From Auxenochlorella pyrenoidosa (Eukaryota; Chlorophyta; Trebouxiophyceae; Chlorellales; Chlorellaceae): a DNA stretch of 14,084 bases. The notes under the pieces were generated by a model that worked only from the letters and a program-made list of their open reading frames with translations, did not search any database and was not told the origin of the DNA. The position numbers and the translations under genes are program-made. The stretch is from NCBI GenBank assembly GCA_001430745.1, contig KQ481938.1:1670764-1684847 (forward strand). Reading direction: 5' to 3'. The stretch's first letter is position 1. Each line of letters begins with the position of its first letter. This document shows positions 1 through 9,335 of this stretch, piece by piece.

Positions 1-1506
1 GCGCTGGCCGCCGCGGCCTCGCCGGGGTTTGGGCCGGCAGCGCCCGCGACCTGCAAGGCGGGCGCCGGCGCGACGCTGCCAAGGCTGGCCGCGTGCGCGA
101 GGGTGGGCGGCGCTGGCGGGACCAAGGCTGCCTGCTGGGCCGCCGCCAGCTGCGACGCCATGCGCTGGCCAGTGTAGAGCACGCCGGGGTGGGGGCGGGA
201 CAGGCCGTCGCCCGCCACGTCAAAGGGGCCCACGTCCACCGTGGGCAGCGGCAGCGGCGGCAGCATGGCGGCAGCTTGCAGCAGCCGCGCCTGCGCCTGC
301 TGCTGCTGCAGGGCATACTGCTGCGCCAGCGAGGGCAGCGCCGCTGCCTGCTCCAAGCTCATGCCCTGCATCAGCGGCAGCGCCAGCGGGCTCACATCCG
401 CCAGCTCGGCCACCTCGGGCAGCCCCTGGCTGGGCAGCGAGCTCTCCAGGGAGCCAGACGACTGCGCTAGCGGCGACAGCTTGGACTGGCTGCTGACGCG
501 ACCGCGGCCGCCGCGCGCGCCGGCCGCTGACGCTGGCGGCGAGTAGGCGCGGCGCCCGGCGTTGCCTCGCCGCGGCCGCTCTCTTGGCTCTGCCAGCTCT
601 GTAGAGCCAGCGCGGGCACCAGAGCCGCCCCCGGCGCGGCTGGAGGCACAACAGAGGTAGTGCACCAGCACAATGTGCTCCCGCTCCGGGTCCAGCTGCC
701 AGTAGCAGCGGCGCTGCAGGCAGCAGAGGCGGGGGGAAGGCAGGCAGCAGGCAAGCATGAGCAGCGGACGACAGACCGGAAGCAGCAGCCTGGGTTGGCA
801 GTGCTGGGGCAGCCATGTGCATCACGCTGCACAGCAAGCATGCACCCAGCACAGCCACGCGCAGCAGGTCCACGGAATGCGCTGCCAACAGGGGCACGCA
901 CCTGCAGGCCATCGTCTTGATCAGCATGTGCGTAGTAGCAGTTGAGGGTCTCGCTGTTGCCCACTGTAAAGGGAAAAGTGTACCAGCGACCATTGAAGGC
1001 AAACCAGCACACCGAGGCCAGGCTGCACCCACAATCCCAGGCAATGGCAACCGCGGCCTGCTGTCTCTAGAACAGAAGAGCAGGACGGCAGGCTGCGACT
1101 GACGCACCCTTCAGCTTTTCGTGCGTCTCTCGTATCGTCTTGCCATCGGGCTTCTTGCGCCAGTTGTGGCCGTCGCGGCGGAAGAAGCGGCACACGCGGC
1201 GGTCGAACAGAAACAGCTGGCCGCCTGCGAGTGTGCAAGCAGTCGGTTGTGTTGCAGCTCCCAACATGGGCTGCATGCAGCTGCTGGCAGCACGGCTGCT
1301 GGCCAGTCAAGCTGCACCATCACCTAACCCTGTGCGTAGCCCGCCACACACGCCGCACCTTCCGGCCGCACAGGCGGCTCCTGGCAGACTGTCAGCCCTG
1401 CATTAGCGTACTCCTGTAGCAGCTCCAGCACCTCGTGGTTTTTCAGCCAGCTGGTGCGCGCTTTGTCCACTATCTGCGCTATGCTGGCCGCCACAGTCGC
1501 ATCCAT
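1..1506 (-). CDS. CG-1 domain protein, CAMTA-like transcription factor (5' part, runs off left edge)
   Basis: Exons read on the minus strand: 1506-1359, 1224-1108, 963-902 and 713 to the window edge, giving 346 codons so far. The joins keep frame through GT-AG introns of 134, 144 and 188 nt. Residues 8-129 form a CG-1 DNA-binding domain. Its landmarks are a TSWLKNHEVLELLQEY helix, PPVRPEGGQLFLFDRR, FRRDGHNWRKKPDGK, THEKLKVGNSETLNCYYAH and CYWQLDPEREHIVLVHYL, in the order seen in plant CAMTAs. After about residue 130 the exon becomes Ser/Ala/Gln/Pro-rich and low in complexity, with no domain I can name. The TIG, ankyrin and IQ segments that define a full CAMTA would lie off the window, so calmodulin binding is an inference. 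I chose the ATG at 1506 because the domain begins just after it; an in-frame ATG at 1608 would add 34 residues. A nuclear transcriptional regulator is the expected role. Confidence 0.88.
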
Positions 1507-2679
1507 TGCTGCGCGCTGCGCGCGTGTGGCGGGCGAGCACGGCTCAACCACAGGACGACCCCTGCAGGCAGCGCAACAGGGAAATAATGTCGTGCGACTC
1601 TGGTGCATGTTTCAGATCAATTGCATACTACGCAGGCAGCGCGAACAGTTGCGGGCGCGCGCGCAGCAGGCGCCGACCGCCGGGGCGCCGAGAGCTGGTT
1701 GGGTGGGCACTGGGCCAGCTGGGGCCGAGGCTACCGTGGGGATGCCCCCGCCTTCCCGCCGCCCCTTGACAGCCCCTGCGTGGCAAGCGGCCGCACCCGA
1801 GAGAGAGGCGCCACTGCTGGCTGCCGCCTGGAGCTCGGTAGGCGCAGGCCAGCGCCTGGCGCGCTGCGCCGCTTGGTTCGAGCTTCTGCTGCGCTGCTCC
1901 GCTCTCTTGGCGGGCGGGCGGGGCCAAACGGCGTTGGCGGGGCAGGGAATAAGGGAGGTCCGTCGGCTTTCGAACAACGCAAGCACGCGACAAGTTTGCA
2001 AGACGTGCCACAGAAACAGAGGGGCAGGAGCCTGGAGCGGGAGGGGGATGGTTGCCCCAGCTGCTAAGCCACTTCCACCGTGGGACTTGCTACAGCTGGC
2101 AAATGGGAGCGTTTCCACAGTTGACGACTTCCTGCAATGCTCTGCAAGTGATCGGAGCGGGACCCGCAAGCTTGCCAGTCCCAAAGAAGCATCGGGCGAT
2201 GCCGGGCCGCGCCCTTTTGCTGTGGTTGTCAGAAGCTGTCCCCTGTCATTTATGCAGGGATGCGTGAGCAGCATCGGTATGCAAGGCTGGAGTTGGCGGG
2301 CAGCATTCGGGCGGCGCTCCTGCCGCAGACGTTGCTGCCGCAGGCGTGTGGCGGGCAAGAGGAGCTTCTCTTGGCTGCTTCTTGCCAAGCGAGCGCGAAG
2401 GACACAGCACGCTCGAGGACTGAGTGGTTGCGGAACTGCAACATTCTCCAGCTTTTAAATGTACCTGCCGTGTCACCCGCCGCACATAGCGCCACCGGTG
2501 CAAGGTTTCCTCGTGCCGCACCCTGCTGCAATGTTTCTTCCATTCGGCAGCACCAGGGCCAGACAGCCCCTGTTCAGACGGGAGCTGCCACAGGAAGGGG
2601 TAACCTCTGCTGGGCTGCCGCCTTTGACTCTTCCTGCGCGCTTTCAACACTGCACTCCCTGCACCAGCCAGCCAGCTTG
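1507..2679. other. Spacer upstream of the CG-1 gene
   Basis: About 1.2 kb between the chosen CG-1 start and the likely 3' end of EGT1. It should hold the promoter and 5' leader of the minus-strand CG-1 gene. I see no domain-bearing reading frame, RNA gene or convincing TATA box. Long open frames on both strands here have no G/C-ending codon bias of their own and no recognisable motif, as expected by chance in GC-rich DNA. Confidence 0.5.
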
Positions 2680-2681
2680 CT

Positions 2682-2686
2682 TTACA
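2682..2686 (-). terminator. TGTAA poly(A) signal, probably of EGT1
   Basis: The plus strand reads TTACA, so the minus strand reads TGTAA, about 195 nt past the EGT1 stop codon. TGTAA is the standard poly(A) signal of green algae; cleavage usually follows 10-20 nt downstream, here near 2665. A five-base motif can occur by chance, but position and strand both fit. Confidence 0.5.
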
Positions 2687-2879
2687 AGGTGCAGCTTTAT
2701 GAGGTGAAAATCACCATACCTTTTCAAAGTGAGCAGTGCTGGATGTACACGGGCTCCGGTAAATGTCCTGAACAAATCGCTAGCGCATCGCTAAGTCCTG
2801 TCACCGATGCCGGCTCAAACTGCCGTCATGCCTGCGCGCTTCCCAGGCGGGCCAGCAGACGTCAGCCAGTTGCTGTGCC

Positions 2880-5800
2880 TCACCGAGCTGCCGCGTCACA
2901 GCCGGCGCTGCTGCGGGAGCGCGCCAGGCGGAACTTGGCAAACACAAAGGGGTACAGCCGCTGGTAAAAGTTGCGGAAGGAGCGGCGGGCGATCGCGGGG
3001 TGCGTGGCGGGCGACGCGCCGCGCAGCGTGTAGTGCTGGCCGTCGAAGAACTCGGAGCTGTACTGCTCGTACAGCGGGTCGGGCTGGTAGCCTGCGCAGT
3101 GGGAGGGCAAGCACGGGTGACAAACAACCAGGAGTGGCTGGGTTGACATGAGGAAGGTGGTGCTCCTCGGACAAGCGATGGAGGCACAGCAGGCAGGTGC
3201 TGACGAGCAGGAGAGCGCACACCCTGCAGCGTTGCCCCAGCTGGGGATACTGCAGATGCAAGATGGCTGAGGGTCCTGGGGCTGGCTATCATGGTGGCGC
3301 CTCCTATCTTGCTGCCGTCGCCTCGCGGCACCATAGCAGCTGTCATCCCCCTCGCACGAAGCAGCCTCCTCACCAGGCAGCGGCCCAAAGGGCGTAGCCG
3401 TCCATTCCCAGCCGCCGCTGTCCAGCTGACGCAGTTCACCTGAAGCGGCTGCCTCGCTCTCCAATGCCAGCTGCCACTCGGCCTCTGTCAGCAGCCGCGC
3501 CGCATGCAGCCGAGCATATGCCTGTGCCTCTGCCAGGCTGCAGGGGCAGCAACAGGAAGCAGGTTGCAGAAGGCAGAGAGCTGGCTCGCGGTGAGACTGG
3601 AGAGGGGGAGAAAGCATGCTGCAGGGTGGGAGGGTTGCAAGCAAGCACGGCCCAGGCTTTCAGCCTCCTACAGGCAGACAGCCCAGCAGAATCAGCACCA
3701 GCCTGCCCTCTGTGACCCTCATCGCGCACCTGACGTACACGGGGCACTCTGCCACCTGCTCCCAGCGGTAGCTGCCCTCCGGCATGTGCACCCACAGCTG
3801 CTGCCCGCCATGAGCCAAACCACCGTTGCCAGCCTCAGGGCCAGTGCTGCTGCGTGCGCCGCCATCATCTGCCGCAGCGGCGCCGGCAGGGCCAGGCAGG
3901 GACAATGAGGCATCCTGCAGTGACCAGGTGGCTGGCATGCTGTGCCCGCCGGCTGCCAGGTGGCACCAGGCCTGCTCATCCCACAGCTCCCGCCGCTGGT
4001 AGCCCTGCACCTCGGGGGAGGCAGCCGCTCGGACAGCAGCAAAGCGCACTGATGCGGCTGTGCAGCGCTGCTGCTGGGCACAAGCTTTAGCACGGCTTTG
4101 CTCCTCTGCAGCTCCCTCCTCAGTAGCCGGCACCAGCCTGCAGGCTGGCTAGAAGCTGCCCCCCCTTGCTGCCCGGCCCTACACCTGGTCCTGGAACACA
4201 AAGGCGCGGAACTGGGCCACGTTCACGGGGCCGGCAGCCACCTCCAGGCCCTCCACTCGCAGCGGGCCCTGCCGGCCCAGCTCGCAGTCCCACAGGAAGC
4301 CGCGCTCGCATGCCGGGGGCACGCCCAGGGAGACCTGGGCAGGGGGGGCCAGGATGCAGTCATGGGCAAGACCTGAGGCGCTGCAAGCGGGGGGTTAGCC
4401 ACAGCCGACAGCAGGCGCCGCTGCGCCGAGCAAAACAGCAACGCAACAGCTGCTGGTGCGTGACCAGGTCATGCCATCATGTTTCAGGCCTATGCCACAG
4501 GATGCACTGGCTGTGCACGATGAGTGCCCCAACGCTCACCACGCCACTTGGCACAGAGACAAAGGAGCCACTGCCGTTATCGGGCCCTCCGTTGCTGCCT
4601 GCGCTGCTGCCACCCACCTGCAGCGCAGCCAGGCGTTTGGACAGGCTCTCTGCCTGCCGAGCAGGCGTGCCAGGCTCACGAGGGCAGCCCTGCTGTGCCT
4701 TGCTGGCGACAACAGAGGCCGAGAGCGCAGCGCTGGTGCTGGCATAGCTGCACTGCTGCAGGTAGAAGGGCAGGATGCCCCCCGCATGCTGCCCCGCAGT
4801 GCTGTTGGCACCGGGAATGGCCAGGACGGGGGCCCGGCCTGCAGCGATGGCAGCAGCATCCGCCTTGCGCTGCTGGGCCGCCATGTAGCACAGCGTCTCC
4901 TGGTGCTGCCGCTCGTGCTCGCACACCATGACCAGCCGGCGCATGCGCTCCACCGCCTCTGCCTCGTTGCCACGGCCGTCGCTGGCAGCGCTGGTGCCTG
5001 GGGCTGCCGTCTCGCGGGCAGCCGCCAGCACTTTCTGCCGCACTTCGGAAACATATTCCTGGACCTGCACCCCACAATACCAGCCAGATGGCGGTATATC
5101 TCAGTGGCTGACTGGGTCTTGCTCGACGTCAGGCGTTTCACACCCAGCGCGAGGATTCCATCTGGGCAAAGCAAACCGTAGCCACCGCACTGCTAGTGTA
5201 GCATGTGGCGTCCCTGTAGAAGCAGGGCCCAGCTGCATCAACTGCGCCAACCTGCGCCCGATTGGGCCAGCACTCCGGGGCGGGCGGATGGTCGTGGCAC
5301 TGGGAGGGGTCTTGGACCAGCGGGTCGATCCCCCGGCTGAACAGCTGGTCAAGGTCAGAGGGTGGCTCCTGCCAGCGGGGCAGGGGGAGCTGGAGTAAAG
5401 GCGGGAAAGCCTGTGCAAAGGCTGGGGGGGGCCTTAAATGAGCACACGAGTTGGTAACCTGGCCTAGGGCGAAGGAGGGAGCCCTGCTGGCATGCCAAGC
5501 AGGGTTTGAGCTGCCATGTATTACAATGGACAGTCGCTGCAGGCCGCAGGCAGGCGTACATGCAGGCCACAGCTCGGCAGGCAGCCAGCCAGGCAGAGGA
5601 TGGCCGCCTTATACCTGGGGCAGCACCTTTAGCTTGGCAAAGGCGGCGCAGTGGGCCAGGTAGAAGAGGAAGGGGCGGCGCAGCCCGATGGGCTGCGGGG
5701 GGGGGCAGGGGGGTGGGGTAGGATGGGAGGGAAGAGGGTTCCCAGGCAGGCAGACTGCAGCGGAGATGGGCGCAAACAATCCGCACTTCGGGAAAGCTTA

Positions 5801-8490
5801 TGCGTCAGCGGCCTTCACCCTCCTGCGGCCCTCCGCATCCCCAGCCTCCACCTGCGCGTCCAAGTCTGCCAGGCCGGCAAAGAGCGAGTCTGTGTCCAGC
5901 CAGCAGCGCTCCAGCGCCACCCCAGGCGGCTGCAGCAGGTGCAGGCCGTAGGCAGGCCCAGCCCAGGCCGCCCCTTGGCAGAGCCCAGCGGCAAAGGCCA
6001 TGGCCGCAACGGCTGCGGGCAGTGGAAGGGCACGCTCTTTCAACCTGCAATGTTGAGCCGGCAGTGCTCGCAGGCTGCAGGGGCCCCTCAACAGGGACAA
6101 GGACAGGCAGAGGTCAGCAAGGCTTGCCACCATCATCCGTGCTGTCTGCCCAAGCATGCCTCATCCCTCACGCCCCTTGCCCCAAGCACGGGGCCCCCGC
6201 CACACCCACACTCGGCGGTGAACTTGCGGGACACCTCCACCAGCACCCGCTCCCCCGCCTCGACGTGCACGCACGGCAGCACGTCGGGCACGCGCCGCGT
6301 CGCGCGCACCCACATCTCCACCTGGACGCGGCAGGGAGGGTCGAGGGGCCAAATTGGAGGTCAAGGGGCCAGAGGCATCAGCGGTGGTGCATTGCCCTGA
6401 TGGGCATGCACTTGTGAACAGCAGCATGCATGGCAGTGCACCTGGGCTGCCCGGGGTAAGCAAAGGATGCGGCTCAGGGCCGGGAGGCCTGTCGGTGAGC
6501 CCTTCTGCTGGCACCGGCCCTACCCCCCTGTTTGGGCTCTGCGTGCAGGAACCGACGGGCTGCCTGGTGCAGTTGCTGGCAGCTCACTATAACCTCTGCC
6601 AGCCCTGCCCGACCCCCTCACCTGCTGCAGCTTGGGGTTGACAACTGGCTCATACTGGAAGAGGGCGGGGTCCCCGGCGGCGGGGTGACCCAGCGTGCGC
6701 AGCGCGTGGTGCATGCCGTTGAGGATGAAGGCGGCAGAGACGCCTGCAAGGTGGGCGCAGCAAGGGCAAAGCGTTTCGGGCAGGTGAAGGCTAGCCGCTC
6801 CAGCAGAAGCTCGTCAGCGAGGCCAGAGGGGTTCTTAAATCTGCAAGGTGTGCTGCATGAACTCCCCCCCTGCCGAGCCCCTCGTTAACTCCCTCAGGAC
6901 CTCACTCTCAACCATCCACCCATACCCTCACCCACACATGCTGCCTGCACGCCACGGCACCGCCGCTGCCCCTGTCCTCGCACACAATCTCCCTCAAGCC
7001 GCCCCTGCCTCCTCACCCTGGCTGTCGTCGTACGCCCGGCGCAGCACCCCGGCATCCTTCCAGCGGTCGGCACCCAGCAGCAGCTGGCTGCGCTCGCCGG
7101 CGGCGGCGCGCAGCTCGGCTAGAAAGCGGGCCGCCTCTCCTGGGCTGAAGTTGCCCACTGCATAGCCGTGGCAAGGGCCGGGCAGAGGACAGGGGTGGCA
7201 TCAATGGTTGGCTCAGCGGCACGAGGTTGCGCCGCTGCTCCGCAAATGCCTCATGGGACCCGCGAGAAGAAGGGTTGTTGATGCCCAGGTCAGCTCGCAA
7301 TGGCCAAGCCGCAGCCCGCACCCCCCTCCCCCACTCTGCCCTTGCACAACCGCTTCCCCTTGCCCACCGCGCCCCTCGCGTGCCAGGGCCCCGCCCCACC
7401 TGAGCTGCCTAGCCAGAGGATGGTGAGGAAGGCGTCCGGGTGGCGGTCCCGCACCTGGCATATGCCCTGAAGGTACTGCGCCTCTACCAGCTCCACCTGG
7501 CGGGCCGGGACCAGCAGGTGGGGGCAAGCTGGGATATGCAGAGCTGCTTGTGCAGTAGCAGGTAAGCTTCTAGTGCCAGCCAGGGGCTGCGCCCCCCCAA
7601 GCCCAGAGGCCCCTGCGGACGCGCCGCCGCTCCCCTCCCAGTGCCCCACTGGCCGGCCCCCTATGTGCCCCGAACGGCACGCCCTCCCTGCCGTGCCTGC
7701 TCAGCCGGCAGCTCCGGCAGCAGGCGTGCCAGGTTGCCGGAGGTCTGGCGCAGCGCCTCGGCCGAAACGTCCACCCCGACAAACAGCAGTGGGGGCTGGC
7801 CTGCCCCGCCGTCTGTATCAACGCTGCCGCTGCCGCTGCCGTTGCACTCCTGCTTGGCGCCAGCAGAGGGAGGCCCACTGCTGCCCTCCCTGCCGGTGCT
7901 GCTCAGCGAGCGGCGCAGCAGCGCGGCAAGCAGGATGGCTGTCTTGGATGAGTCTCCACAGCCGAGCTCGACGACCACGCTGCCGGCAGGGATGTGGGTG
8001 GCAATGGCCCCGGCCTGGGCGGCCAGCAGCTCCTTCTCTGCGCCGTACACATAGTACTCGGGCAGGCCGGTGATCTGCACACGGAGCGGAGGCCAAGGGC
8101 TGGGATGGCTGCTCAAGGGGCAGATGGGGCGCAGAACAAATCGAGCAGGCTGCTTGCGAGTCTCGGATGCTAACAGCAAACGAGGGTTGGAAACAGCACA
8201 CAGCCGGACCTGCTCATACAGCTGGCTGCCGCGGTCGTCATAGAGAAACCTGCAGGGGACAGGAGAGACAGGCCTAGGCGGCGAGCATGTACAGCTGGCA
8301 AGAGGGGCTGGCTCTCAGACTGGTGCAAGTTCAAGCAGTCAGCGGAGGGATTTCGTCCAGGCTAGCAGCCGTTGCTGGCTTGCCTGCAGGGCAGGAACTT
8401 GGGGCTGCGCCTCAGCCCGCGCTCCAGGTCCGAGGGCGGGCTTTGCAGCAGTGCTGACGCAGGCGCTGCTGGCGCCTCGGCTGCAGCCAT
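2880..8490 (-). CDS. EGT1: EGT1-type bifunctional ergothioneine biosynthesis enzyme (EgtD methyltransferase + EgtB sulfoxide synthase)
   Basis: Fifteen exons: 8490-8384, 8249-8210, 8074-7676, 7496-7400, 7157-7017, 6743-6622, 6321-6210, 6012-5819, 5692-5615, 5368-5252, 5064-4540, 4334-4185, 4004-3730, 3537-3374, 3091-2880. They total 2733 nt (910 residues), close to the length of fungal Egt1. Residues 21-370 are EgtD-like: LYDDRGSQLYEQ, LPEYY (53-57), the SAM loop ELGCG (85-89), LWLGSSVGNF, LLLGAD, AYDD, Asn270, and EVS (Glu331, Ser333; the histidine-binding pair of EgtD). Residues 385-530 are DinB-like, with three candidate iron ligands: His418 in FYLAH, and His519 and His523 in HERQHQE. Residues 640-910 are the FGE-sulfatase part, with GWEWT and a C-terminus resembling fungal Egt1. 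Known family chemistry: histidine is methylated to hercynine, then joined to cysteine with oxygen to give the sulfoxide. An N-terminal methyltransferase excludes OvoA, which carries it at the C-terminus. Uncertain: the start (in-frame ATGs at 8574 and 8727), the donor at 7676 and the acceptor at 4004. Confidence 0.92.
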
Positions 8491-8945
8491 GGTCCCAGCC
8501 GCTCCTACGCGAGGAGTTGGCGGCTCGTTGGGCGTCTCTGCAGGGCTTGCAGAGTCAGGTGTACCAGTGCACATGGCTTGGGTGCACACTCGTCTCCTGG
8601 AAGCAGAGCAAGGCTGCTTTCCCCCTGGGAGAGAGCTGCAACAACTTTGAGGATCGAGCAAGGTTCTTCTGTGGCAACAAGCAGCATTGCAGGAAGTCAG
8701 TTGCCAGTCGGCCTGGCCTGTCCTCAACCCGCCTTGTCAGCTCAGATAGGGTTTGGACTCAAGCACACACATCTGCCGCCTTCTTCTCGCCTCGCACCTT
8801 TCGCTCGGCCCCCCGTTGCGCTCAGACGGCTACGATGTCAGCGCTCAGCGTGCTGTTTCGCCCCACGCCTTGCGCGCCCCCCAGCCGCCCTTCTCACGGC
8901 TCGCAACCGCGTGTGAAGAGCAGAACTTTATACCCTGCCTGCTGC
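8491..8945. other. EGT1 upstream region
   Basis: This stretch should contain the 5' leader and promoter of EGT1. The EGT1 frame stays open upstream to an ATG at 8727, but the added residues show no domain and no clear transit peptide. No gene is evident on either strand. Confidence 0.45.
8927..8932 (-). promoter_or_regulatory. Possible TATA box for EGT1
   Basis: The minus strand reads GGTATAAAGT across 8934-8925, a good TATA match in otherwise GC-rich DNA, about 440 bp upstream of the chosen EGT1 ATG. It would imply a leader of roughly 400 nt. It also lies only 14 bp before the possible plus-strand ATG at 8946, which weakens that ATG as a real start. Based on the motif alone. Confidence 0.25.
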
Positions 8946-9260
8946 ATGAAAGATGGCGGCGCAGGCGGAGCTGAGGAGCCAGCAGCGGGTGGTGCCGCGG
9001 GGCGGCCGCCAGCAGCGATTGGCGCTGCGGGGCAGGCGCCAGCCGGCGCTGAGGCGCCAGCAGCGGGCGGCGCCGCGAGGCAGGCGCCAGCAGCAGGCGG
9101 CGGCCAGGCAGCGCCACCGCCGGCGCCGGCGGCGCCATCAGGCGGTGCCACGATCCAGGATGTTATAACGTACCTGGAAAGATTAAGCGGACAGGTTGGG
9201 CGCGTGGAGAAGGACGTTGCTGCGACGAAGAAGATGCTCGGGCAGGTTGTCAACTCGCAG
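8946..9260 (+). CDS. Possible first exon of an unrecognised plus-strand gene (Ala/Gly/Pro-rich plus coiled-coil-like segment)
   Basis: The reading frame from 8946 gives about 60 residues of Ala/Gly/Pro repeats, then a charged, heptad-like segment: IQDVITYLERLSGQ, VGRVEKDVAATKK and MLGQVVNSQ. It ends at a good splice donor, CAG followed by GTAGGG at 9261. Codons around 9150-9195 (ATA, GAA, AGA, TTA) are richer in A/T at third positions than in the neighbouring genes, which hints at a different origin or a decaying copy. The last 63 bp before the donor form the left arm of a foldback repeat. I do not recognise the protein. The frame stays open to 9590 if unspliced, but it then crosses the inverted copy of itself. 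This could be the start of an expressed gene, a pseudogene or non-coding. Confidence 0.35.
8968..9138. repeat. Degenerate GC-rich tandem repeat
   Basis: Variants of GCCAGCAGCGGG, GGCGCCGCG and GGGGCAGGCGCCAGC recur three to four times with a period near 30 bp. Read from 8946 they give Ala/Gly/Pro units such as PAAGGAAGRPP, GAAGQAPAG and PAAGGAARQAPAAGGG. All frames on both strands are open here, so open frames alone do not prove coding. Confidence 0.55.
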
Positions 9261-9335
9261 GTAGGGCTCCTCCGAGTTGACAACCTGCCCGACCATCTTC
9301 TTCGTCGCAGCGACGTCCTTCTCCACGCGCCCAAC
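9195..9335. repeat. Foldback inverted repeat 1 (63-bp arms, 15-nt loop)
   Basis: Arms 9195-9257 and 9273-9335 are reverse complements at 61 of 63 positions. The exceptions are 9218/9312 (a G-U pair in plus-strand RNA) and 9237/9293 (C-C). The left arm reads VGRVEKDVAATKKMLGQVVNS on the plus strand; the right arm reads the same peptide on the minus strand with one change (Leu to Val). The repeat stops close to the possible splice donor at 9261. A transcript across it would form a nearly perfect 63-bp stem. Confidence 0.93.

Noticed and set aside
220..1107. Minus-strand open frame of 295 codons over the CG-1 gene
   Set aside because: It reads through the CG-1 introns in the wrong frame; the CG-1 motifs are found only in the spliced model.
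1454..2458. Plus-strand open frame of 334 codons
   Set aside because: It lies antisense to the start of the CG-1 gene and its upstream spacer, has no recognisable domain, and long chance frames are expected at this GC content.
2880..8490. OvoA (ovothiol synthase) or two separate genes egtD and egtB
   Set aside because: OvoA has its methyltransferase at the C-terminus, whereas here it is N-terminal. The exons from methyltransferase to DinB join in phase (6012-5819 to 5692-5615) with no stop or new start between them.
2880..8490. Bacterial contamination or very recent bacterial transfer of the ergothioneine gene
   Set aside because: It has fourteen introns with proper boundaries, and its codon bias matches the flanking algal genes.
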